A stretch of DNA of 64,000 nt, from NCBI GenBank assembly GCA_030848925.1, contig JANFFA010000004.1:186001-250000 (forward strand). The letters run 5' to 3'. Of this stretch, positions 48,328 through 56,898 are shown piece after piece; positions within the stretch are counted from its first letter, which is position 1, and each line of letters starts with the position of its first letter. The notes beneath the pieces are model-generated. The model did not search any database and was not told the origin of the DNA. It saw nothing but the letters and a program-made list of their open reading frames with translations. The DNA is from Rhodalgimonas zhirmunskyi. Its GTDB lineage: Bacteria > Pseudomonadota > Alphaproteobacteria > Rhodobacterales > Rhodobacteraceae. Both the position numbers and the translations under genes were made by a program.

Positions 48328-48817
48328 GTCGGCTCCTTTCTGCACGCCTTTCGCGGGCGCACCCTCTGGCAGCGTATAGTTGGGGTTGGGTTTACTCCCG
48401 CCCCCTCTCAGGGTCAACCAATGGCCGAATACATTCAAGCCTTTGAAACTGTATCACGGCGCGCGACGGCACACCCCGTATACGGTTGCACACAAAGCTA
48501 GCAAATCAAGGGGTTCAAGCGTTCTTGCCGCAGCTGCAAAATCAGTCTCAGCCACAAATTTCCCGCCGATAACTAAAGGTTTATCCAGCATAAGCCTTTG
48601 GCTTCGCTGCATCGCCGCGCGACTCAGCACGCCAAACCACCGGCCCGCCCCTGCGCACCGTCCGCCCCGGCCCGCCCAAGCCCCGCTCACAGGCTCTTGC
48701 TCCGCGGGCTGGTCACGCCCGCGCGCGTCGCCCCCGCGCAACGGCCCAGTGACAGCACCGCCCGCGAAACCGCCTCCCCCGGATCGCGCCTTAGCTCGGC
48801 TCAGGCCATCCCCCGGC
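48328..48817. other. nuoA leader and spacer after the enoyl-CoA hydratase gene, 490 bases
   Basis: No gene is supported. The half nearest nuoA (about 48420-48600) is lower in GC than its surroundings and holds the promoter candidate at 48389-48417. The other half is extremely GC-rich without a domain in any frame. A short minus-strand frame (MLDKPLVIGGKF...) crosses it, but its codon use is unlike the genome. Confidence 0.6.
48389..48417 (-). promoter_or_regulatory. Possible nuo operon promoter
   Basis: On the minus strand TTGACC and TAAACC are spaced by 17 bases, and would start RNA about 55 bases before nuoA. The -35 match is good, the -10 match weak. Confidence 0.35.
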
Positions 48818-49603
48818 TCACGCCATCCAAGGCGCCTTGCGCTTGTCAAAGAACGCCGCGATCCCCTCGCGCGCCTCCGCGCCTTCCCACGTCTCGACCA
48901 GCCGGTCGATGGTGGCCTCGATGATCTCTTCGGTGATCGGCGCACCAAGGCTGCGCGCCAGCCGCTTGCTCTCGGCCACGGCCCCCGGCGCCGCGGAAAG
49001 GTAGGGCATCACCTCGGCCTCCACCGCCACATCGAGATCATCCTCCGACACGACGCGCGCCAGCAGGTTCAGCTTCTCCGCCTCTGCCGCCCCGAACAAC
49101 CGCGCGCTCATGAACACCTTGCGCGCATGGGTCTCGCCCATCCGGGCAAGGACATAAGGGCTGATCGTCGCCGGGATCAGGCCAAGACGCACCTCGGTCA
49201 GCCCGAATTTCGCGCCCTCCACGCCCACGGCCACATCGGCAACCGAAATCATCCCGATCCCGCCGCCAAACGCATTGCCCTGTACCCGCGCGATCACCGG
49301 CTTGGGACAGGTGTTGAGCGCGAAAAGCGCCATCGCCAGCTTGCGCGCCTCGACCCGGCGGGTCGCCGCATCGGCGGCCATCTGGTCCTGCATCCAGCGC
49401 AGATCGCCCCCCGCGCAAAAGCTCTTGCCCTTCGCGGCAAGGATCACGACCCGCACCGCGTCATCCGCGCCCAGCGCCCCGATCGCCTCTGGCAGTTCCT
49501 CGATCATCCGGCCCGACATGGCGTTGTGCTTGTCCGCCCGGTCAAGCCAGAGCGTCGCCACCCCGCGCGCATCCACCTCGATGCTCAAAGTTTCATATGT
49601 CAT
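48818..49603 (-). CDS. Enoyl-CoA hydratase family protein, probably methylglutaconyl-CoA hydratase
   Basis: A 261-residue crotonase-fold enzyme. The oxyanion-hole regions are KSFCAGGDLRWMQ and GNAFGGGIGMISVADVAVG; the catalytic-residue region is TEVRLGLIPATISPYV. Position next to HMG-CoA lyase and both methylcrotonyl-CoA carboxylase genes points to hydration of 3-methylglutaconyl-CoA in leucine breakdown (LiuC). The start overlaps the HMG-CoA lyase stop by 4 bases. Confidence 0.9.
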   Translation of the reverse strand: MTYETLSIEVDARGVATLWLDRADKHNAMSGRMIEELPEAIGALGADDAVRVVILAAKGKSFCAGGDLRWMQDQMAADAATRRVEARKLAMALFALNTCPKPVIARVQGNAFGGGIGMISVADVAVGVEGAKFGLTEVRLGLIPATISPYVLARMGETHARKVFMSARLFGAAEAEKLNLLARVVSEDDLDVAVEAEVMPYLSAAPGAVAESKRLARSLGAPITEEIIEATIDRLVETWEGAEAREGIAAFFDKRKAPWMA

Positions 49604-50460
49604 TGACTGTCCTTCCGCATATCCCGCGCCATCCCTGCGGCCCGGCTCAGAATGTCCCGATCAAGGCCGGTTTCATACCCCAGCGCCACCAGCCGGTCAT
49701 GCACCGCCTCGGTCGCCACGTTGCCCGCCGCACCCGGCGCATAGGGGCAGCCGCCCAAGCCGCCAACAGCGGCATCGAACACCCGCAGGCCCCGCGCCAG
49801 CGACACCTCGATATTCTCCAGCGCCCGACCGCCGGTGTCATGGTAATGCCCGGCCAGCGCGGCGACCGGCACCTCCTGCATCACCGCCTCCAGCATGGCG
49901 TCGATCCGCTCGGGCGCGCCCCGCCCGATGGTGTCGCCAAGGCTGATCTCGTAACAGCCCATATCGCGCAACGCCGCCGCCACCCGCGCCACGTCGCCCG
50001 GCGCGGTCGCCCCGTCATAGGGGCACTCGACCACGCAAGAGATATAGCCGCGCACCGGAACGCCCGCCGCCGCCGCCGCCTCGGCCACCGGCGCGAAGCG
50101 CTCAAGGCTTTCCGCGATGCTCGCATTGATATTGGCCTTCGAGAACCCTTCCGAAGCGCTGCCGAAAATCGCCACCTCGTCGGCCTTCGCCGCCAAGGCC
50201 CCCTCAAGCCCGCGCATGTTCGGCGTCAGCGCCGCATAGCGCACCCCCGGCGCGCGCCGGATCCCGGCCAGAACATCGCCCGAATCCGCCATCTGCGGCA
50301 CCCATTTCGGGCTCACGAAGGATGCGCATTCGATCCGGCGAAACCCGGCCTCGCTCAGACAGTCGACCAGCGCGATCTTCTCGGCCGTCGGGATCATCCG
50401 CGCCTCGTTCTGCAACCCGTCGCGCGGCCCCACCTCGAATATCTCGACCCGCTCGGCCAT
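49600..50460 (-). CDS. Hydroxymethylglutaryl-CoA lyase
   Basis: A 286-residue TIM-barrel enzyme that cleaves HMG-CoA to acetyl-CoA and acetoacetate, the last step of leucine catabolism. Motifs: VEIFEVGPRDGLQNE at the start, ASFVSPKWVPQMAD, and the HYHDTGGRALENI metal site with a C-terminal GGLGGCPYAPGAAGNVATE loop carrying the catalytic Cys. The ribosome site AAAGGGGAGG is formed by the end of the dispersed element just upstream (50472-50497). Confidence 0.94.
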   Translation of the reverse strand: MAERVEIFEVGPRDGLQNEARMIPTAEKIALVDCLSEAGFRRIECASFVSPKWVPQMADSGDVLAGIRRAPGVRYAALTPNMRGLEGALAAKADEVAIFGSASEGFSKANINASIAESLERFAPVAEAAAAAGVPVRGYISCVVECPYDGATAPGDVARVAAALRDMGCYEISLGDTIGRGAPERIDAMLEAVMQEVPVAALAGHYHDTGGRALENIEVSLARGLRVFDAAVGGLGGCPYAPGAAGNVATEAVHDRLVALGYETGLDRDILSRAAGMARDMRKDSQ

Positions 50461-50471
50461 CTCACCCCTCC

Positions 50472-50497
50472 CCTTTCATTTTTCCATAAATACTCGA
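50472..50497 (-). repeat. Dispersed intergenic element, short form, copy 6
   Basis: On the minus strand TCGAGTATTTATGG is followed by AAAAATGAAAGG. It starts 5 bases after the glutathione transferase stop codon, and its end supplies the ribosome site of the HMG-CoA lyase gene. Confidence 0.85.
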
Positions 50498-50501
50498 ATG
50501 C

Positions 50502-51170
50502 TCAGGCCTGCGGCACCTCATAGAAGTCACGGTCATAGAACTGCTGCAATCCCTCTGCCTCGAGAGCGCGCTGGTAAGCGGGCCGCGCCTCAATCCGCGC
50601 CTTGTAGGCCATAAGGGCCGGAAATTTCTCGAGATGCACATAGTGTCCCGCACTCTCCAGCGTGAACCCCATCATCGCATCCGCCGCCGAAAATCCCCGC
50701 CTGAGCAAGAACTCCTGATTCACCAACACCCGCTCCAACGGCTTCAGCGAAATCGCCAACCGTTTCACCTCGATCCCGATCACGGTGGGCGAGCGCATCG
50801 CCGGATCAGGCAGGAAAACCTGCTGCAGGTTGAGGTTCTGAACCAACGTGCCGATCGTTTCGGCATAATGCAGCCAGGTCAGGAATTGCGCTCGCTCCTC
50901 TTCCCCCGGCGCAGGAGCAAACCCATGCTCGGGACGGGTCTCGCAAAGGTACTCGACGATGGCCCCGCTTTCGAACAGCACCAAACCATCGATCTCAAGC
51001 ACAGGCACCCGCCCGGCTGGCGACAGCGCCAGAAACTCGGGATCGCGCAGATCGCCCTTGGCGATGTCATAACTCAGAAGTTCGGGCGAAAGCCCCATCT
51101 CGTAGAGCAGCCACAACACCCGGAAAGAGCGGCTTCCAGCCACAGAATGCAAACGGATCTTTTCAGTCAT
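50502..51170 (-). CDS. Glutathione S-transferase
   Basis: A 222-residue two-domain GST: thioredoxin-like N-terminal domain (VAGSRSFRVLWLLYEMGL, GRVPVLEIDGLVLFESGAIVEYL) and helical C-terminal domain. The Ser in AGSRSFR is the likely catalytic residue for glutathione activation. It lies between HMG-CoA lyase and mccA; a link to leucine catabolism is not evident. Confidence 0.92.
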   Translation of the reverse strand: MTEKIRLHSVAGSRSFRVLWLLYEMGLSPELLSYDIAKGDLRDPEFLALSPAGRVPVLEIDGLVLFESGAIVEYLCETRPEHGFAPAPGEEERAQFLTWLHYAETIGTLVQNLNLQQVFLPDPAMRSPTVIGIEVKRLAISLKPLERVLVNQEFLLRRGFSAADAMMGFTLESAGHYVHLEKFPALMAYKARIEARPAYQRALEAEGLQQFYDRDFYEVPQA

Positions 51171-51560
51171 GATCGTTCCTCTCAGAAACAGGGATTTGAA
51201 CTGCCTGTGGCGTCGCGCTGATCAAAAGGAATTGCGCCGCCTGCGGCGTCGCCCGGGGGGCCTCGCTGCGCTCGGCCCGGCATAGGTCGAAGCGCGTTGT
51301 TCCATTCAATCGGCAGCGCGCGTGACATATGGTGGTGGGTGGGTATTTGGAGCCAAGAAAGAGACACGGGGCAGCGCCAGAAGAACCAACCGCACGAAGC
51401 CTCATAGGGTGCCGCGCCTGTGCCCTGCCCCCCCGGAGGCGGCGGGGGTGGGTGGGTGGGCCGACGGCTCCGGGGGGGCGGGAGGAGAGCACAGCGCCAG
51501 ACATGCTGGCCGTTTCCCAGCCCGCGACCCTGCCCATTTCCCTGCAGCTGGTGCTGCCTG
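51171..51560. other. Spacer between mccA and the GST gene, 390 bases without a supported gene
   Basis: It contains a variant of the dispersed element at 51341-51361 (plus strand) and a G-rich stretch near 51430-51490 with runs of GGTGGG and GGGGGGG that could form quadruplex DNA. No frame has a recognisable domain. Confidence 0.65.
51341..51361 (+). repeat. Dispersed intergenic element, divergent copy 10
   Basis: GGGTATTTGGAG followed by CCAAGAAAG on the plus strand resembles the other copies (GRTATTT, GG, CCAAG) but lacks the TGAAG end and does not follow a plus-strand gene. Confidence 0.55.
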
Positions 51561-53510
51561 TCATGCGGCCTCCTCTTCGGCATCTTCCAGCCGGATGAGC
51601 GGCGCACCGGCCTCGACCTGATCGCCCGCCTGACTCAGCACTTCGGCCACCACGCCATCGCGCGGCGCCAAAAGCGCGTGTTCCATTTTCATGGCCTCCA
51701 GCACGGCCAGCCTGTCGCCTGCCGCAACGGTCTGGCCTGCCTCGGCATAAAGGGCCTTCACCAGCCCGGGCATGGGCGCTTCGATCACGTCAGCCCCGGC
51801 CCCCGCTGACGCGGCCCGCTCAAGCGGATCGATCACGCGAAACCGCTGCCCGGCCCCTGCGAAAACGGTAACAACATCACCATTGCGCACCCAATCCATG
51901 GCCCGGGCGCCCGCGATCCACCATGTTCCCTCGCGGCGCTCGGCCTGAACAGGGCCGCTCTCAGTCTCGATCAGCGCATGGTTCGCCCCGGTGAGCCTGA
52001 CCTTCAGTGCGATCTCTTCCTCGCCGCTTTCAAGCATGATCCGCCGCGCATCCGCGCCCCACAGCCGGAACCCCAGCCCCGGCACCGGCGCGCACATCAG
52101 CCCCAGCGCGGCCAGCGCCGCCTGCGCCACGACCGCCGGTGTCGGCCCGGCCTCGGCGACCAGCGCGTCAAGGTCGCGCCCAATCAGGCCGGTGTCCACC
52201 TCGCCGCGCGCAAACCCCTCGTGGCGACAGAGCGCGCCCAGAAACCCAAGGTTTGTCACCGTTCCGGCCACCTGCGTTTCACGCAGCGCGCGATCCAGCC
52301 GCTTCAGGGCAATCGCGCGGGTCGGGCCATGGGTCACCAGCTTGGCAATCATCGGGTCGTAATGCGGGCTGATGGTATCGCCCGCGCGCACACCGCTGTC
52401 GGCCCGCGCGCCCTCACCGAACGCCAGATGGCTCAGCGTGCCTGTCGCCGGCAGGAACCCTTTCGGCACATCCTCGGCATAGAGCCGCGCCTCGAAGGCA
52501 TGGCCGTTGATCGTCAGTTCCTCTTGCTGCAACGGCAGCCCCTCACCCGCTGCGACCCGCAACTGCCATTCCACGAGGTCCACGCCGGTGATCAGTTCGG
52601 TCACCGGATGTTCCACCTGCAACCGCGTGTTCATCTCCATGAACCAGAACCCATCCGGGCGCAGCCCGTCCGAGCCGTCAACGATGAACTCGACCGTCCC
52701 CGCCCCCTTGTAGCCGATCGCCTCGGCCGCGCGCACCGCCGCCTGGCCCATCGCCGCGCGCATCTCTGCGGTCATGCCGGGCGCCGGGGCCTCTTCGATC
52801 ACCTTCTGATGGCGCCGCTGAAGCGAGCAATCGCGCTCGAACAGATGCACCGCATGCGTGCCATCGCCGAAAACCTGCACCTCGATGTGGCGCGGGCTGG
52901 TGATGTATTTCTCGATCAGAACATCCGGGTTGCCAAAGGCCGTGCGCGCCTCGCTCTGCGCACTTTCCAGCGCATCGGCGAACTCCTCGGGGCGCTCCAC
53001 CAGCCGCATCCCCTTGCCGCCGCCTCCCGCCACGGCCTTGATCAGCACCGGGTAGCCAATCGTATCCGCCGCCCCGCTAAGGTGCTCTGGATCCTGATTG
53101 GCCCCGTGATACCCCGGCACCACCGGCACGCCCGCGTCGTGCATCAGGGCCTTGGCCGCATCCTTCAGCCCCATCGCCCGGATCGCCTTGGCCGATGGCC
53201 CGATGAAGGTCAGCCCAGCCGCCTCGACCGCGTCGACGAACCCGGGGTTCTCGGATAGAAAACCATATCCCGGATGGATCGCCTGCGCGCCCGTCTCCAG
53301 CGCCGCCTCAATGATGCGATCGCCCTTGAGATAACTCTCCGACGGCGCCGCGCCGCCGATATGCACCGCCCGGTCGCAAGCGGCCACATGCGCCGCCCCC
53401 GCATCCGCGTCGGAATAAACCGCCACGGTGGTCAGGCCCATCGCCTTGGCCGTGCGCGCCACCCGGCACGCGATCTCGCCCCGGTTCGCAATCAGGATCG
53501 TGTCAAACAT
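51561..53510 (-). CDS. 3-methylcrotonyl-CoA carboxylase biotin-containing (alpha) subunit
   Basis: A 649-residue biotin carboxylase subunit. The N-terminal ATP-grasp biotin carboxylase begins FDTILIANRGEIACRVARTA; KAVAGGGGKGMR is the ATP-binding loop. The C-terminal biotinyl domain has VLEAMKMEHAL with the biotin-bearing Lys608. Pairing with the MccB gene and the leucine pathway genes indicates methylcrotonyl-CoA as substrate (MccA/LiuD). I use the ATG at 53510 with GGAG nearby; the 19-codon extension is not used. Confidence 0.95.
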   Translation of the reverse strand: MFDTILIANRGEIACRVARTAKAMGLTTVAVYSDADAGAAHVAACDRAVHIGGAAPSESYLKGDRIIEAALETGAQAIHPGYGFLSENPGFVDAVEAAGLTFIGPSAKAIRAMGLKDAAKALMHDAGVPVVPGYHGANQDPEHLSGAADTIGYPVLIKAVAGGGGKGMRLVERPEEFADALESAQSEARTAFGNPDVLIEKYITSPRHIEVQVFGDGTHAVHLFERDCSLQRRHQKVIEEAPAPGMTAEMRAAMGQAAVRAAEAIGYKGAGTVEFIVDGSDGLRPDGFWFMEMNTRLQVEHPVTELITGVDLVEWQLRVAAGEGLPLQQEELTINGHAFEARLYAEDVPKGFLPATGTLSHLAFGEGARADSGVRAGDTISPHYDPMIAKLVTHGPTRAIALKRLDRALRETQVAGTVTNLGFLGALCRHEGFARGEVDTGLIGRDLDALVAEAGPTPAVVAQAALAALGLMCAPVPGLGFRLWGADARRIMLESGEEEIALKVRLTGANHALIETESGPVQAERREGTWWIAGARAMDWVRNGDVVTVFAGAGQRFRVIDPLERAASAGAGADVIEAPMPGLVKALYAEAGQTVAAGDRLAVLEAMKMEHALLAPRDGVVAEVLSQAGDQVEAGAPLIRLEDAEEEAA

Positions 53511-53697
53511 CACCCATCTCCTCCATCGCCGCGCGCAACTGCGCCTCGGCCTCATCATTTGTCGCAAGCGGCACCGGCATCCGCGCCACCGCCTTGGCGT
53601 TGCACGCGCTCGTCAGCCCACCGCTGGCAAAGGCAACCGGGGGTCGCGGCCCGCCTGAACGCGCAAACCGCGTCGCGAACACGGGGTAATCAACCAT
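53503..53697 (-). CDS. Small protein of unknown function in the methylcrotonyl-CoA operon
   Basis: A 64-residue protein from the ATG at 53697, which has GAAGGGG upstream. It overlaps the start of mccA by 8 bases and the end of the membrane protein gene by 8 bases, so it is in a translationally coupled chain. MVDYPVFATRFARSGGPRPPVAF is its N-terminus; no family is recognised. The tight overlaps and ribosome site favour a real gene, but I cannot exclude a chance frame. Confidence 0.5.
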   Translation of the reverse strand: MVDYPVFATRFARSGGPRPPVAFASGGLTSACNAKAVARMPVPLATNDEAEAQLRAAMEEMGDV

Positions 53698-54211
53698 CTG
53701 TTGCCCCTTCGTCAGGGTCGCGGAAACTGCGGAACCGGTTGGCATAGATCAGGTTGGGCCGGTCGCCCTCCCACATGTAGATCGTGATCGCCAGCACCGC
53801 GATCAGCTCTCCCAGCGAGATGAACGCCCAAAACTCGCCACCCACCATCTGCGCCGTGTCCATCCCGCGCAGGCCAAATCCCCCGGCCACGGTGAACAAC
53901 AGCGTCAGGATCCCGGTCACGATCACCAGCACCCGCGCCATGGCCGCCTTGGCCCAAAGCAAAAGTCCGGTCACCAGTGGCAGCGCGGCCCCCATCAGCG
54001 CCACACCGATGCCGCCGCCAAACCCCAACACCTGCCAGAATTTCAGCACCCCGACGGCAAGGAAATAGAGGATGATCATCACCATCAGCCAGTTCAGCTT
54101 GCCCATTGGATGCGCATGCGCCGCCTCGCGGCTGACCTGCACCCAGGTCACGCCGGTTTCGGCATTGCGCTTGCCGCGCCGCATCTCGCCCGGTTTCAAC
54201 CTTTCGACCAT
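53690..54211 (-). CDS. Membrane protein of unknown function in the methylcrotonyl-CoA operon
   Basis: A 173-residue protein with four hydrophobic segments from about residue 38 to 145, after a polar N-terminus and before a basic/acidic tail. It lies 10 bases after mccB on the same strand. Function unknown; the position suggests association with the carboxylase or its substrate transport, which is inference only. Confidence 0.75.
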   Translation of the reverse strand: MVERLKPGEMRRGKRNAETGVTWVQVSREAAHAHPMGKLNWLMVMIILYFLAVGVLKFWQVLGFGGGIGVALMGAALPLVTGLLLWAKAAMARVLVIVTGILTLLFTVAGGFGLRGMDTAQMVGGEFWAFISLGELIAVLAITIYMWEGDRPNLIYANRFRSFRDPDEGATDG

Positions 54212-54221
54212 CGACTCAACC

Positions 54222-55883
54222 TCACATCCGGAACACGCCAAAGCGCGTGTCCTCGATCGGTGCATTCAGCGCCGCGCGCAACGACAGCGCCAGCACATCA
54301 CGCGTCTTGCGCGGGTCAAGCACGCCATCGTCCCAAAGCCGCGCGCTGGCATAAAGCGGGTGCGATTGCTCTTCGAACATCTCGACGGTGGGGCGCTTGA
54401 ACTCGGCCTCCTCGTCCTCGGACCAGCTGCCGCCGGCCCGCTCGATCGCGTCGCGCTTGACGGTGGCCAGAACCCCCGCCGCCTGCGCGCCGCCCATGAC
54501 CGAGATCCGCGAATTGGGCCAACTCCACAGGAACCGCGGGCTATAGGCCCGCCCGGCCATACCATAGTTGCCCGCCCCGAACGAGCCGCCCACAAGCATC
54601 GTGATCTTGGGCACGTTGGTGCAGGCCACCGCCGTCACCATCTTGGCCCCGTGGCGCGCGATGCCCTCGTTCTCGTATTTCCGGCCCACCATGAAGCCGG
54701 TGATGTTCTGCAAGAACACCAGCGGGATCTTGCGCTGGCTACACAGCTCGACGAAATGCGCGCCCTTCACGGCGCTCTCGCTGAACAGCACGCCGTTGTT
54801 GGCGACAATGCCCACATCCATACCCTGCACCTTGGCAAAACCGCAGACCAGCGTTTCGCCAAACCGCGCCTTGAACTCGTCGAAGTAAGAACCATCCACA
54901 ACCCGCGCGATCACCTCGCGAATGTCATAAGGTGTGCGCAGGTCCGCAGGCACCACGCCAAGGATCTCATCCGGGTCATAGGCCGGCTCTTCCCAGCCCC
55001 CCGAAACGTCGAGAGAAACGCCACCAGCTCCGCCGAGCGAGCCAACCGCACCGGTTCCTCCAAGCGAGCCTACGGCACCGGTTCCTCCAAGCGAGCCTAC
55101 GGCTCGACGCGCCAGCGCCAGCGCATGGGCGTCATCCTCGGCCAGATAATCCGCCACGCCCGACAGGCGCGTGTGCACGTCGCCCCCGCCCAGATCCTCG
55201 GCACTCACCACCTCGCCCGTCGCCGCCTTCACCAGTGGCGGCCCGGCAAGGAAGATCGTCCCCTGTTCCTTCACGATGATCGACACATCCGACATCGCGG
55301 GCACATAGGCCCCCCCGGCAGTGCACGACCCCATCACCACGGCGATCTGCGGAATCCCCTTCGCGCTCATGTTCGCCTGATTAAAGAAGATGCGCCCGAA
55401 ATGATCGCGATCGGGAAACACCTCGTCCTGCTGCGGCAGGTTCGCGCCGCCACTGTCGACAAGGTAGATGCACGGCAGATGGTTCTGCTCGGCGATCTCC
55501 TGCGCGCGCAGGTGCTTTTTCACCGTCATCGGATAATACGTGCCGCCCTTCACGGTGGCGTCGTTGCACACCACCATGACCTGCCGCCCCATGACCAACC
55601 CGATGCCACAGATCATCCCGGCCGCAGGTGCCGCCCCGTCATACATGCCATGCGCCGCCGTCGCGCCCACCTCAAGGAAGGGCGAGCCGGGATCGAGCAG
55701 GTTCGCCACCCGCTCACGCGGAAGCATCTTGCCCCGGCTTTCATGGCGCGCGCGGGCTTTCTCCCCGCCGCCCGCAGCGGCCAGTTCGGCGGCCTCCCGG
55801 ATCACCTCCAGCGCCTCCAGATGGCCATGCACGTTGGCCTTGAAAGCCTCGGACGAGGCAATCGCTTGGGATTGCAGTTTCAT
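54222..55883 (-). CDS. 3-methylcrotonyl-CoA carboxylase carboxyltransferase (beta) subunit with an in-frame repeat insertion
   Basis: A 553-residue acyl-CoA carboxyltransferase of the MccB/LiuB type. Motifs: [41 protein letters not shown] and [20 protein letters not shown]. In the linker after LALARRA it carries three tandem copies of a nine-residue GAVGSLGGT-type unit that do not belong to the conserved fold. With MccA it carboxylates 3-methylcrotonyl-CoA. Confidence 0.95.
   Translation of the reverse strand: MKLQSQAIASSEAFKANVHGHLEALEVIREAAELAAAGGGEKARARHESRGKMLPRERVANLLDPGSPFLEVGATAAHGMYDGAAPAAGMICGIGLVMGRQVMVVCNDATVKGGTYYPMTVKKHLRAQEIAEQNHLPCIYLVDSGGANLPQQDEVFPDRDHFGRIFFNQANMSAKGIPQIAVVMGSCTAGGAYVPAMSDVSIIVKEQGTIFLAGPPLVKAATGEVVSAEDLGGGDVHTRLSGVADYLAEDDAHALALARRAVGSLGGTGAVGSLGGTGAVGSLGGAGGVSLDVSGGWEEPAYDPDEILGVVPADLRTPYDIREVIARVVDGSYFDEFKARFGETLVCGFAKVQGMDVGIVANNGVLFSESAVKGAHFVELCSQRKIPLVFLQNITGFMVGRKYENEGIARHGAKMVTAVACTNVPKITMLVGGSFGAGNYGMAGRAYSPRFLWSWPNSRISVMGGAQAAGVLATVKRDAIERAGGSWSEDEEAEFKRPTVEMFEEQSHPLYASARLWDDGVLDPRKTRDVLALSLRAALNAPIEDTRFGVFRM
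55025..55108. repeat. Three 27-bp in-frame repeats inside mccB
   Basis: The stretch contains near-identical units encoding GAVGSLGGT, then GAVGSLGGT, then a variant ending GAGG. The 27-bp period keeps the reading frame. Reverse-complement units read as CACCGGTTCCTCCAAGCGAG on the plus strand. Confidence 0.9.
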
Positions 55884-56017
55884 GTCGTCATCTCCCCTAA
55901 AGGTCGTAGGTGGCCATCGGATGCCGCGCGAAACGCGCTTGGCGCACCCGGCGCCGCCCGGTCCGCGCGGCTTTTGCGCAACAGCGCCAAAATCGCACCC
56001 GATTTAGCGCTACCAAG

Positions 56018-56031
56018 TTGATTCAAATCAA
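56018..56031. promoter_or_regulatory. Perfect FNR-type site upstream of ompW
   Basis: TTGAT-TCAA-ATCAA matches the FNR/FnrL consensus TTGAT-N4-ATCAA exactly. It lies 65 bases before the ompW start codon, so it is well placed for activation or repression of ompW. The mccB gene diverges on the other side, 135 bases away. Confidence 0.8.
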
Positions 56032-56095
56032 TGTTTCGAACGGCCGACTCGGCCTCATATGGCCGCGGACGCGCGACAAGTCCAAGGAAAGACCC

Positions 56096-56719
56096 ATGAA
56101 GAAGACAGTGATCACTGTATCCGCCCTCACCGCCTCTGCCGCTGCGATGGCCCTCGCCACAGCCCTGCCCGCCGCCGCGCAGGACGCGGGCACCATGACC
56201 CTCGCCCTCGGCGTCGGCGTCGTGCGCCCCGCCAGTGACAACGGCACCCTCGCAGGCGGCGCAGTTCCGCTCGAAATCGGCAACAACGCCCGCCCGACCA
56301 TCGCGTTCGAATATTTCATCCGCGACAACATCGGCCTCGAATTGCTCGGTGCCACGCCCTTCAAGCACGGCCTCAGCAGCAATGGCGCCTATATCGGCCA
56401 GACCAAGCACCTGCCGCCGACCCTCTCGATCAATTACCACATCCCGACGGGCGGCAAATTCACGCCCTTCGTCGGCGCGGGCATCAACTATACCGTCTTC
56501 TTCGATGAAAGCTCGCCCCTCGGGAACCTGAAGATCGACGACAGCGTCGGCTTCGCGCTCCACGCCGGTGTCGATTACGCCCTGTCCGACAAGGGCGCCC
56601 TGCGCGCCGACCTGCGCTATATCCAGATCGAGCCTGACGTCTCCCTCAACGGCGCTTCGATCGGCACGGCCAAGATCAACCCGCTGGTCGCGGGCGTCGC
56701 CTATGTGATGAAATTCTGA
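56096..56719 (+). CDS. OmpW family outer membrane protein
   Basis: A 207-residue small beta-barrel with a signal peptide cleaved near residue 28 (LPAAA). The barrel pattern ends in the typical C-terminal aromatic YVMKF. Family stretches: TIAFEYFIRDNIGLELLGATPF and FTPFVGAGINYTVFFDE. OmpW proteins take up small hydrophobic molecules and are often raised under anaerobic or stress conditions; the FNR box 65 bases upstream fits this. AAGGAAAG precedes the ATG. Confidence 0.94.
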   Translation: MKKTVITVSALTASAAAMALATALPAAAQDAGTMTLALGVGVVRPASDNGTLAGGAVPLEIGNNARPTIAFEYFIRDNIGLELLGATPFKHGLSSNGAYIGQTKHLPPTLSINYHIPTGGKFTPFVGAGINYTVFFDESSPLGNLKIDDSVGFALHAGVDYALSDKGALRADLRYIQIEPDVSLNGASIGTAKINPLVAGVAYVMKF

Positions 56720-56829
56720 TCCCGCTGATCCCAAGGATCCAAGGATCGTATTGATCCCAAGCCGCGGGCCTCTGGCTGTCATCCCGGCCCGGCCCGTGGC
56801 ACCCCCAGATTTCCAAGTCATGCAAAACG

Positions 56830-56862
56830 CCCGGTGAAGCCCCGCTTCACCGGGTTGTTTCG
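56830..56862 (+). terminator. Terminator of ompW
   Basis: CCCGGTGAAGC and GCTTCACCGGG form a perfect 11-bp stem with a 3-base loop, followed by TTGTTTCG. On the minus strand it is followed by CGTTTTGC, so it may also end the convergent LprI-like gene. Confidence 0.85.
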
Positions 56863-56898
56863 TGCCGGACGCGCTGTTTCCAGCCGCCGCAAAAGCCC

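Noticed and set aside
48454-48948. Minus-strand frame between nuoA and the enoyl-CoA hydratase gene
   Set aside because: It overlaps the hydratase gene; codon use is AT-rich and unlike the genome, and no domain is recognisable.
54072-56021. A 649-codon open frame on the plus strand
   Set aside because: It lies opposite mccB and the membrane protein, is rich in His and Arg, and shows no domain. It is a high-GC shadow of the real genes.
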